DNA of 5,248 nt from Ilumatobacteraceae bacterium (GTDB lineage Bacteria > Actinomycetota > Acidimicrobiia > Acidimicrobiales > Ilumatobacteraceae), in NCBI GenBank assembly GCA_025464045.1, contig JAODBQ010000296.1:1-5248 (forward strand), in the 5' to 3' direction. Positions 1 to 5,248 of the stretch are shown piece by piece. A program made the position numbers and the translations under genes. Under the pieces are notes generated by a model. It had not been told where the DNA came from and did no database searches. It saw only the letters and a list, made by a program, of their open reading frames with translations. Position 1 is the stretch's first letter; each line of letters begins with the position of its first letter.

Positions 1-155
1 GTCAGCTCGTCCTTGCTCGGGAACCAGTACAGCAGCGTCTGCTTGGCCACGCCCACGTCGGCGGCGATGACGTCGAGCGAGACGGCGTCCACCCCGCGCC
101 GCCCGAACAGGTCGGTGGCCGACGTCAGGATCCGTTGGCGAGTGTCGGTACGCAT
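1..155 (-). CDS. TetR/AcrR-family transcriptional repressor, N-terminal part (cut by window edge)
   Basis: Read on the minus strand from ATG at 155-153, the first 51 residues form a TetR-type DNA-binding domain: an opening helix (RQRILTSATDLFGRRG), then VDAVSLDVIAADVGVAKQ and the family signature LLYWFPSKDEL, which covers the turn and recognition helix. TetR proteins bind as dimers to palindromic operators and usually release DNA when a small ligand occupies the C-terminal domain. That domain lies outside the window, so the ligand cannot be guessed from the protein. The gene diverges from the reductase operon, with only 39 bases between the two start codons, and a perfect palindrome begins two bases upstream of its ATG. 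This is the classic arrangement of a local repressor controlling itself and its neighbour. The family call is firm; control of the adjacent operon is inference. Confidence 0.93.
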   Translation of the reverse strand, partial: MRTDTRQRILTSATDLFGRRGVDAVSLDVIAADVGVAKQTLLYWFPSKDEL

Positions 156-156
156 C

Positions 157-172
157 TCTACCAGATGGTAGA
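157..172. promoter_or_regulatory. Probable TetR operator: perfect 7+2+7 palindrome
   Basis: TCTACCA and TGGTAGA are exact inverted repeats separated by GA, centred between 164 and 165. The site lies entirely in the gap between the divergent repressor and reductase genes. Its size and symmetry suit a TetR dimer. On the minus strand it contains TACCAT, a possible -10 element for the repressor gene, and it sits just upstream of the reductase start, so one bound dimer could block both promoters. Binding is inferred from position and symmetry. Confidence 0.7.
165..170 (-). promoter_or_regulatory. Candidate -10 element of the TetR gene
   Basis: On the minus strand this reads TACCAT, matching the actinobacterial TAnnnT -10 pattern. 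Nine bases separate it from the repressor ATG, so transcription would begin within a few bases of the start codon, giving a leaderless or nearly leaderless message. No convincing -35 hexamer is visible. The element lies inside the palindrome, consistent with autorepression. Confidence 0.35.
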
Positions 173-181
173 CGACTGTGC

Positions 182-187
182 TAGAAC
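182..187 (+). promoter_or_regulatory. Candidate -10 element of the reductase operon
   Basis: TAGAAC is preceded by TGTGC and ends seven bases before the ATG at 195, so transcription would start at about 194-195 and the message would be leaderless. This would explain why no ribosome binding site precedes that ATG. The match to TAnnnT is imperfect at the last base and no clear -35 is present. With a normal spacer, the -35 region would fall on the palindrome at 157-172. Confidence 0.3.
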
Positions 188-194
188 GGTCCGG

Positions 195-2558
195 ATGATC
201 GCCGAGCAGCTCGCTGGCAAGCGGATCGCCATCACCGGAGGAACGGGGTTCGTCGGGACGGCGCTGATCGAGCGGATGCTCCGCAGCGTGCCCGATTGCG
301 AGCTCGTGCTGCTCGTTCGCCCGGGCAAGCGGACGTCCGTGGAGGAGCGCGTGCGCCGCGAGATCCTCAAGAACAACGCCTTCGACCGGCTGCGCGGGAT
401 GGCCAGGATCACCGGCGGCGAGACGTTCGACGAGATGTGCGCACGGCGGATCGTGGTCATCGCCGGCGACGTCAGCTCCGACGGTCTCGGCCTGCGCGAG
501 GCGGACCGCGCGACGCTCGCGAGCTGCGACATCGTGATCCACTCCGCCGCCGCCGTCGCGTTCGACTCGCCGCTCGACACCGCCGTCGAGATCAACCTGC
601 TCGGACCGACCCGCATCGCCACCACGCTGCGCGACCTCGGCGTCGCGCCCCACCTCGTCGCGGTGAGCACGTGCTACGTCGCCGGCAACCGTCGCGGCAA
701 CGCGCCGGAGCAGCTGGTCAGCGCCGGTCCGTTCGACATCGGGCTGGACTGGCGCACCGAGGTGCGCGCTGCGCGCCGGCTGCGCAGCGATGCCGAAGCG
801 GCGAGCCGACAACCGGCGCAGCTCGGTGCGTTCCGCCACGACGCACGCCGCGAGCTCGGCGCCGCCGGCGCCCCTGCCCTCGCCGCCAAGACCGAGTCGC
901 TGCGCATGAGCTGGGTACGTGACCAGCTCGTCCGTGCCGGCCGCGCCCGCGCCGCGAGCGTCGGCTGGCCCGACGCCTACGCGTTCACCAAGGCGCTCGG
1001 CGAGCAGGCACTGACCGACACCAAGGGCAACATCCCGGTGAGCATCGTCCGCCCGAGCATCATCGAATCGGCGCTCGCCGAACCGTCGCCCGGCTGGATC
1101 CGCGGGTTCCGCATGGCCGAGCCGGTGATCATCAGCTACGCCCGTGGGCTGCTCAGCCAGTTCCCCGGCAACCCCGAGGGCACGATCGACGTCATCCCGG
1201 TCGATCTCGTCGTCAGCGCGATCATCGCCGTGGCTGCCGTCGGCCCCGAGGATGCGCCGCCGATCACCCACGTCGCCAGCGGCAGCACGAACCCGCTGCA
1301 CTACCGGCTGCTGATCGACAAGGTGCGCGAGTGGTTCACCGCCCACCCGATCTACGACGCCGAGGGGCAGCCGATCGTGCTGCCGGAGTTCCAGTTCCCC
1401 GGGCGAGGTCGCGTCGAGGGCCAGCTGCGGCGTGCCAAGACGATGATCACCCGCGCCGAGGGCGTGCTCCAACAGCTCCCGCTGCGCGGCAAGCAGGCGA
1501 CCTGGGCGGCGAAGCTGGAGGAGCGCAAGTCCGACGTGGAACGCGCCCTGGAGTACGTCGAGCTGTACGGCCTGTACACCGAGTGCGAGGCCGTGTACCA
1601 GGTGGACAACCTGCTCGCGCTGCGCAACCAGCTGTCGCCGCAGGACCGGGCGACGTTCAACCTCGATCCGCGCTCGGTCGACTGGCCGACGTACATCACC
1701 GACATCCACCTGCCGTCGATCGCCCAGCACGCGAGGGTCAAGACCACGCCGGGCAAGACCCGCACGGACCGGAGCGCGCGCCTGCGCCGTGCGATCCTCG
1801 ACCCGAGCCGCCACGTCGCCGCCTTCGACCTGGAGAACACGCTGATCGCCAGCAACGTCGTCGAGAGCTACTCGTGGCTCGCCACGCGCCGCTTGAACGG
1901 ACCGGAGCGCGTCCGCTACGTGGCGCGCACGATGGCCGAGGCACCCCGGATGCTGTCGCTCGATCGCAAGGACCGCGGCGACTTCCTGCGCTACTTCTAC
2001 CGCCGCTACGAGAACGCCCCCGTCGACCAGATCGACGAGGACGCGGCCGAGCTGTTCAGTCGCGTGATCTTGACCAAGAGCTTCCCAGCCGGGATCCGGC
2101 GCGTCCGCGAGCACCGGGCGCTCGGCCACCGCACGGTGCTGATCACCGGTGCGCTCGACTTCGCCGTGGCCGGCTTGGCCCCACTGTTCGACGAGATCGT
2201 CGCCGCGAAGATGACCGTCAACCCCGACGGCACCTACACCGGCGAGCTCTCGCAGGTGCCCCCCACGGGCGAGACCCGTGCCGAGATCCTCGCCGACTAC
2301 TGCGCCGCGGAAGGGTTCCGCCTCGAGGAGTGCGTGGCCTATGCCGACTCGACGAGCGACCTGCCGTTGCTCGAGGCGGTCGGCTTCCCCGTGGCCGTCA
2401 ACCCGGAGACCCGGCTCGCAGCACTCGCCCGCAAGCGGGGATGGCTCGTCGAGCAGTGGAGCAAGGCGCCCGGCGGCCCGCGGCCGCTGTTGCCGGTCGG
2501 CCCGATGCTCGGCGAGCGCGAGCGACGACGGACGTTCACCGGCGGAGCACGACGGTGA
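195..2558 (+). CDS. Fatty acyl-CoA reductase fused to a HAD-IB phosphatase-like domain
   Basis: The 787-residue product has three parts. Residues ~8-375 are an extended-SDR acyl-CoA reductase domain: nucleotide motif TGGTGFVG (14-21), HSAA, STCYV (S158/T159), active-site YAFTK (Y262, K266), IVRPSIIES and IPVDLVVSAI, all typical of alcohol-forming fatty acyl-CoA reductases (NAD_binding_4). A charged helical linker (~405-450) leads to a FAR C-terminal 'sterile' domain (~450-515, with VYQVDN, FNLDP and DWPTYI). Residues ~540-765 form a HAD-IB domain: motif I DLENT (D545), T651 of motif II, R695 in motif III, and DSTSD (D718, D722) of motif IV. FARs reduce acyl-CoA to aldehyde or alcohol with NAD(P)H; the HAD partner would suggest phosphate chemistry. 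Two HAD catalytic positions are non-standard (Glu for the second Asp; Arg for Lys). A TTG at 135 and ATG at 165 are also in frame, but they overlap the repressor gene or its operator; ATG 195 puts the nucleotide motif at the usual distance from the N-terminus. No signal peptide or membrane segment; probably cytosolic. The true substrate is unknown. Confidence 0.88.
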   Translation: MIAEQLAGKRIAITGGTGFVGTALIERMLRSVPDCELVLLVRPGKRTSVEERVRREILKNNAFDRLRGMARITGGETFDEMCARRIVVIAGDVSSDGLGLREADRATLASCDIVIHSAAAVAFDSPLDTAVEINLLGPTRIATTLRDLGVAPHLVAVSTCYVAGNRRGNAPEQLVSAGPFDIGLDWRTEVRAARRLRSDAEAASRQPAQLGAFRHDARRELGAAGAPALAAKTESLRMSWVRDQLVRAGRARAASVGWPDAYAFTKALGEQALTDTKGNIPVSIVRPSIIESALAEPSPGWIRGFRMAEPVIISYARGLLSQFPGNPEGTIDVIPVDLVVSAIIAVAAVGPEDAPPITHVASGSTNPLHYRLLIDKVREWFTAHPIYDAEGQPIVLPEFQFPGRGRVEGQLRRAKTMITRAEGVLQQLPLRGKQATWAAKLEERKSDVERALEYVELYGLYTECEAVYQVDNLLALRNQLSPQDRATFNLDPRSVDWPTYITDIHLPSIAQHARVKTTPGKTRTDRSARLRRAILDPSRHVAAFDLENTLIASNVVESYSWLATRRLNGPERVRYVARTMAEAPRMLSLDRKDRGDFLRYFYRRYENAPVDQIDEDAAELFSRVILTKSFPAGIRRVREHRALGHRTVLITGALDFAVAGLAPLFDEIVAAKMTVNPDGTYTGELSQVPPTGETRAEILADYCAAEGFRLEECVAYADSTSDLPLLEAVGFPVAVNPETRLAALARKRGWLVEQWSKAPGGPRPLLPVGPMLGERERRRTFTGGARR
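2544..2547 (+). promoter_or_regulatory. Ribosome binding site selecting the GTG start of the dehydrogenase
   Basis: GGAG lies seven bases before GTG at 2555, inside the end of the reductase gene. The stop of the upstream gene (TGA, 2556-2558) overlaps this GTG as GTGA, so translational coupling is likely. Confidence 0.6.
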
Positions 2559-3739
2559 AGGCACTGCAGATCGACAAGAAGCTCGGGCGCATCGGGCTGG
2601 CACGAGTGCTGTCGGCCGTCGCGCCGGCAACCGCGGCGAAGGCCGGCCCGCTGGAGCTCGTCCGCGAGGATCCACCGGCGCTGCCAGGTCCGGACTGGAT
2701 CCGCGTGCGGCCGAGGTTGTCGGGGATCTGCGGCAGCGACCTGGCCACGGTGCACGGACAGGCCGGGGCGTACTTCGATGCGATCGTCAGCTTCCCGTTC
2801 ACGCTCGGCCACGAGGTGGTGGCCGACACCGTGCCGGGCCCGGGTGAACCGTCGCCACGGCGCGTCGTGCTGATCCCGGTGCTGCACTGCGCGATCCGCG
2901 GCGTGCACCCGGTGTGCGCGGCGTGCGCGGCCGGCGACATCAACCGTTGCGAACGGGTGGCGTTCGGCCACATCAAGCCCGGCCTGCAGACCGGGTACTG
3001 CTGTGCCACAGGTGGCGGCTGGAGCGAGGGGTTCGTCGCCCATCCGCTGCAGCTCGTCGACGTGCCCGACGACCTCACCGACGAGGACGCGGTGATGATC
3101 GAGCCGGCGGCCTGCGCGGCTCGTGCGGCTCGCGAGCATCGCGGCGGCAGCATCGCGATCATCGGTGCCGGCACCGTCGGTCTGCTGACGCTGGCGGCGA
3201 TCATCGGCCGCATCGGCGCCACCGACGCACCGGGCAGCGGGTCCGTGCCGATCATCGCCGCGAAGTACCCGGTGCAGAAGCACTTCGCCACCGAGCTCGG
3301 CGCCGCCGTCTGCTCACCGGACGAGCTGCCGCGCATCGTCCGGAGTCAGACGTCGTCGCTCGTCGCCGGCGACCAGCTGACCGGCGGGGTGGACCAGGTC
3401 TTCGACTGCGTCGGCACGAGCCGCTCGCTCGAGCAGGCGCTGTCCGTGGTGGCCCCCGGCGGCGAGATCGTGCTCGTCGGGATGCCGTCCACGGTCACCG
3501 TCGACCTGACCGGGCTGTGGCACCGCGAGGTGCGCATCACCGGTTGCTACGCCTATCGTCGCGAGGACTTCGACACGGCGATCGGCCTGGTGCGGCGGTT
3601 CGGACTCGGCCGGCTCGTGAGCGCCACCTATCCGCTCGACGACTACGACACCGCCATCGCCCACGCCGCCAACGCCGGACCCCGCGACGCCGTCAAGATC
3701 GCGTTCGACATGCGGCGCCACGAAGGTGGACCGAAGTGA
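2555..3739 (+). CDS. Zinc-dependent medium-chain alcohol dehydrogenase family protein
   Basis: The 394-residue product has the MDR fold. The N-terminal catalytic domain has GICGSD (C59, catalytic zinc ligand), LGHE (H86, E87) and IEP (E183, the position of the further zinc ligand in threonine/sorbitol-dehydrogenase-like members). The Rossmann domain has GAGTVG (204-209), and later FDCVGTS, APGGEIVLVGMP and a typical closing strand, VKIAFDM. The family oxidises alcohols or reduces carbonyls with NAD(P). The end of the second Rossmann strand reads IIAAKYPVQK, with Lys and no Asp/Glu, so NADP may be preferred (inference). The structural zinc lobe is unusual: CAACAAGDINRC supplies three cysteines (C121, C124, C132), but the expected first cysteine is H118; a further C112 lies just upstream. 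The region before the catalytic cysteine is about 20 residues longer than in many relatives. The gene overlaps the reductase by four bases, so it is almost certainly co-transcribed and may act on the same alcohol/aldehyde. Substrate unknown. Confidence 0.92.
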   Translation: MKALQIDKKLGRIGLARVLSAVAPATAAKAGPLELVREDPPALPGPDWIRVRPRLSGICGSDLATVHGQAGAYFDAIVSFPFTLGHEVVADTVPGPGEPSPRRVVLIPVLHCAIRGVHPVCAACAAGDINRCERVAFGHIKPGLQTGYCCATGGGWSEGFVAHPLQLVDVPDDLTDEDAVMIEPAACAARAAREHRGGSIAIIGAGTVGLLTLAAIIGRIGATDAPGSGSVPIIAAKYPVQKHFATELGAAVCSPDELPRIVRSQTSSLVAGDQLTGGVDQVFDCVGTSRSLEQALSVVAPGGEIVLVGMPSTVTVDLTGLWHREVRITGCYAYRREDFDTAIGLVRRFGLGRLVSATYPLDDYDTAIAHAANAGPRDAVKIAFDMRRHEGGPK

Positions 3740-3753
3740 GCGAAGCGAACGAC

Positions 3754-3767
3754 GGTCGGTCCCGACC
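3754..3767. repeat. Small inverted repeat (hairpin) between dehydrogenase and LarA-like gene
   Basis: GGTCGG (3754-3759) and CCGACC (3762-3767) are perfect inverted repeats. They can form a 5-bp stem with a 4-base loop (or 6 bp with a 2-base loop), ending six bases before the ribosome binding site of the next gene. No T-run follows, so it is not a standard intrinsic terminator. It might tune translation or transcript stability between genes 2 and 3, or be incidental in such GC-rich DNA. Confidence 0.4.
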
Positions 3768-3773
3768 ATCAAC

Positions 3774-3779
3774 AAGGAG
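3774..3779 (+). promoter_or_regulatory. Strong ribosome binding site of the LarA-like gene
   Basis: AAGGAG is the best Shine-Dalgarno match in the window. It lies three bases before the ATG at 3783 and nine bases before the in-frame ATG at 3789. The longer spacing favours 3789 as the working start; the two options differ by only two residues. Confidence 0.75.
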
Positions 3780-3788
3780 CGCATGACC

Positions 3789-5248
3789 ATGCCCCGTCCT
3801 GGATTCGTGCTGGAGGTGGACCGCTCGACGCCGCCCATCTTGTTCTGGCGCGGTGAGAACGTCAGCCTCGAGAAGCTCCCCGCCGGCCGCAGCCGCGTGA
3901 TCTACGCGCCCGAGCCGATCACCCCGCTCGACGACATCGACGGCGCGATCCGCGATGCGCTGCTCCACCCCTACGACCAGGATCCGCTGCCCGAGCTGCT
4001 CAAGCCGGACATGAAGCTGACGATCGCGTTCGACGACATCAGCCTGCCGCTGCCGAAGATGAAGAAGCCCGACATCCGCCAACGGGTGATCGAGGCCGTG
4101 CTCGACATGGCCGCCGACGCCGGGGTCGACGACGTGCACCTGATCTGCGCGCTCGCGCTCCACCGGCGGATGACCGAGGCCGAGCTGCGCCATGCCGTCG
4201 GCGACCGGGTCTACGACGCGTTCGCCCCGCGCGGGATGCTCTACCAGCACGACGCCGAGGACCCCGACAACCTCACCTACCTCGGCACCACGCCCCACGG
4301 CGAGGAGGTCGAGATGAACAAGCGCGCGGTCGACAGCGACCTGCTCGTCTACGTCAACATCAACCTCGTCGCGATGGACGGCGGATGGAAGAGCACGGCC
4401 ACCGGGCTGTCGAGCTACCGCAGCCTGCGCCACCACCACAACCCGACCACCATGGAGAACAGCCACAGCTTCATGGACCAGCACCGATCGGAGCTGCACA
4501 AGAGCAACTGGCGGATGGGCAAGGTGCTCGTCGACTCCGGCGTCAAGGTCTTCCAGATCGAGACGACGATGAACACCGACACGTTCCCGAGCTCGTTCGA
4601 CTTCATGGCCAAGCGCGAGTGGGAGTGGAACGCACGGGACCGGGCGACCTACCTCGGCACGACGAAGGCGTTGAAGCGCACCCCGCCGCGCCTCGCCCGC
4701 AAGATCTTCATGGGGATCGAGGCGCCGCACCAGATGACGAGCGTGCAGGCCGGCGAGGTCGAAGCCGTCCACAAGGTCACCACGGAGAACGTCTACCGCC
4801 AGCAGCTCGTCGAGGTCCAGGGACAGACCGACGTCCTGACGATGGGCATCCCGTTCATCTGCCCGTACAACGTCAACTCGATCATGAACCCGGTGCTCGT
4901 GATGTGCATGGGCCTCGGATACCTGTTCAACATGTACCGCGGCATGCCGCTCGTACGCGAGGGCGGTGTGGTGATCATGACCCATCCGACGCCGTGGGAG
5001 TTCCACCCCGTCCACCACCCGAGCTACATCGACTTCTTCGAGCAGGTGCTCAGCGAGACGACCGACCCGCACGTGATGAGCGCCAAGTACGAGCAGAAGT
5101 TCGCCGAGGACGAGTGGTACAAGCACCTCTACCGCACGAGCTACGCGTACCACGGCGTGCACCCGTTCTACATGTGGTACTGGGGCAGCCACGGGATGCA
5201 GCACTGCAGCAAGGTGATCATCGTCGGCGGCGACGTGAAGGCGGTGCG
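3789..5248 (+). CDS. Divergent LarA-superfamily protein (lactate racemase-like, DUF2088), C-terminus cut by window edge
   Basis: At least 486 residues remain open at the right edge, already longer than Lactobacillus LarA (about 424). LarA uses a nickel-pincer nucleotide covalently held on a lysine to racemise lactate by hydride transfer. Visible matches: FDDISLPLP (81-89) at the substrate/cofactor motif DxTRP; LHRRMT (H125) at the GTHR motif; GGWK (K201) at the cofactor lysine K184; H217 in a HHH run at nickel ligand H200; and REGGVVIM in the C-terminal domain. H125, K201 and H217 have exactly the spacing of LarA H108, K184 and H200 (as I recall those positions). The position of LarA H174 is I191, and LarA R75 corresponds to L86, so lactate racemase activity is unlikely; another hydroxy-acid or hydride-transfer reaction is possible. 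The sequence is rich in Met, Trp and His. It lies 49 bases after the dehydrogenase on the same strand, probably the same operon. No larB/C/E cofactor genes are in the window. The family call is good; the reaction is unknown. Confidence 0.85.
   Translation, partial: MPRPGFVLEVDRSTPPILFWRGENVSLEKLPAGRSRVIYAPEPITPLDDIDGAIRDALLHPYDQDPLPELLKPDMKLTIAFDDISLPLPKMKKPDIRQRVIEAVLDMAADAGVDDVHLICALALHRRMTEAELRHAVGDRVYDAFAPRGMLYQHDAEDPDNLTYLGTTPHGEEVEMNKRAVDSDLLVYVNINLVAMDGGWKSTATGLSSYRSLRHHHNPTTMENSHSFMDQHRSELHKSNWRMGKVLVDSGVKVFQIETTMNTDTFPSSFDFMAKREWEWNARDRATYLGTTKALKRTPPRLARKIFMGIEAPHQMTSVQAGEVEAVHKVTTENVYRQQLVEVQGQTDVLTMGIPFICPYNVNSIMNPVLVMCMGLGYLFNMYRGMPLVREGGVVIMTHPTPWEFHPVHHPSYIDFFEQVLSETTDPHVMSAKYEQKFAEDEWYKHLYRTSYAYHGVHPFYMWYWGSHGMQHCSKVIIVGGDVKAV

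Noticed and set aside
135..194. Upstream TTG (135) or ATG (165) as the start of the reductase
   Set aside because: TTG 135 lies inside the divergent TetR gene and ATG 165 in the middle of the palindrome. Neither has a ribosome binding site, and the added residues do not resemble the start of the reductase fold.
296..922. Arg-rich 208-codon plus-strand frame within the reductase gene
   Set aside because: Low-complexity Arg/Ala/Pro composition from frame-shifted GC-rich codons; no start signal and no domain.
1331..2554. Upstream extension of the dehydrogenase frame, giving an 802-residue open frame
   Set aside because: The translation before GTG 2555 is Arg/Pro/Ala-rich noise lying over the FAR-HAD gene in another frame. 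A ribosome binding site and the MDR N-terminus begin at 2555.
2339..3336. Two long minus-strand open frames opposite the dehydrogenase (2339-3283 and 2536-3336)
   Set aside because: Both lack any domain signature and have shadow-frame composition; the plus strand carries intact MDR motifs throughout.
3754..3767. Intrinsic terminator after the dehydrogenase
   Set aside because: The stem is short and followed by ATCAACAAGGAG rather than a T-run, and the next gene follows at once on the same strand.
3693..5204. A 503-codon open frame on the minus strand opposite the LarA-like gene
   Set aside because: Its product is a Val/His/Asp/Arg-rich, low-complexity sequence with no recognisable domain, as expected from the complement of a GC-rich coding strand. 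The plus strand in the same place encodes clear LarA motifs.

Overview
The window is very GC-rich, densely coding DNA with strong G/C preference at third codon positions, GTG as well as ATG starts, start/stop overlaps between genes and possibly leaderless transcripts. This fits a high-GC actinobacterium. An environmental lineage such as Acidimicrobiia, or a mycobacterial/nocardial relative, is a guess from gene content and style, not something the sequence proves.

Layout. Bases 1-155 hold the N-terminal part of a TetR-family repressor on the minus strand, whose C-terminus lies beyond the left edge. A short divergent control region (156-194) contains a perfect 7+2+7 palindrome (157-172), the probable repressor operator. 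A plus-strand operon of three genes follows: (1) 195-2558, a 787-residue fusion of a fatty acyl-CoA reductase (Rossmann reductase plus FAR C-terminal 'sterile' domain) with a HAD-IB phosphatase-like domain; (2) 2555-3739, a zinc-type medium-chain dehydrogenase that overlaps gene 1 by four bases; (3) 3789 to beyond the right edge, a large divergent member of the LarA (nickel-pincer lactate racemase) superfamily. The 49-base gap between genes 2 and 3 holds a small hairpin and a strong ribosome binding site. No stretch longer than 300 bases lacks a gene, and I see no RNA gene, mobile element or CRISPR array.

How the parts may work together. The reductase would take an acyl-CoA (or related thioester) to an aldehyde or alcohol, and the dehydrogenase would interconvert an alcohol and a carbonyl. 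The LarA-like protein belongs to a superfamily that performs hydride-transfer racemisation or epimerisation of hydroxy acids. Together they suggest a small TetR-controlled redox pathway on a lipid-like or hydroxy-acyl substrate. The substrate is unknown and the pathway is inference. The most notable point is the LarA-like protein: it keeps the spacing of the cofactor lysine, the nickel histidine and one catalytic histidine of LarA, but lacks the second catalytic histidine and the substrate-binding arginine, so a reaction other than lactate racemisation is likely. The HAD domain also has non-standard residues at two catalytic positions.
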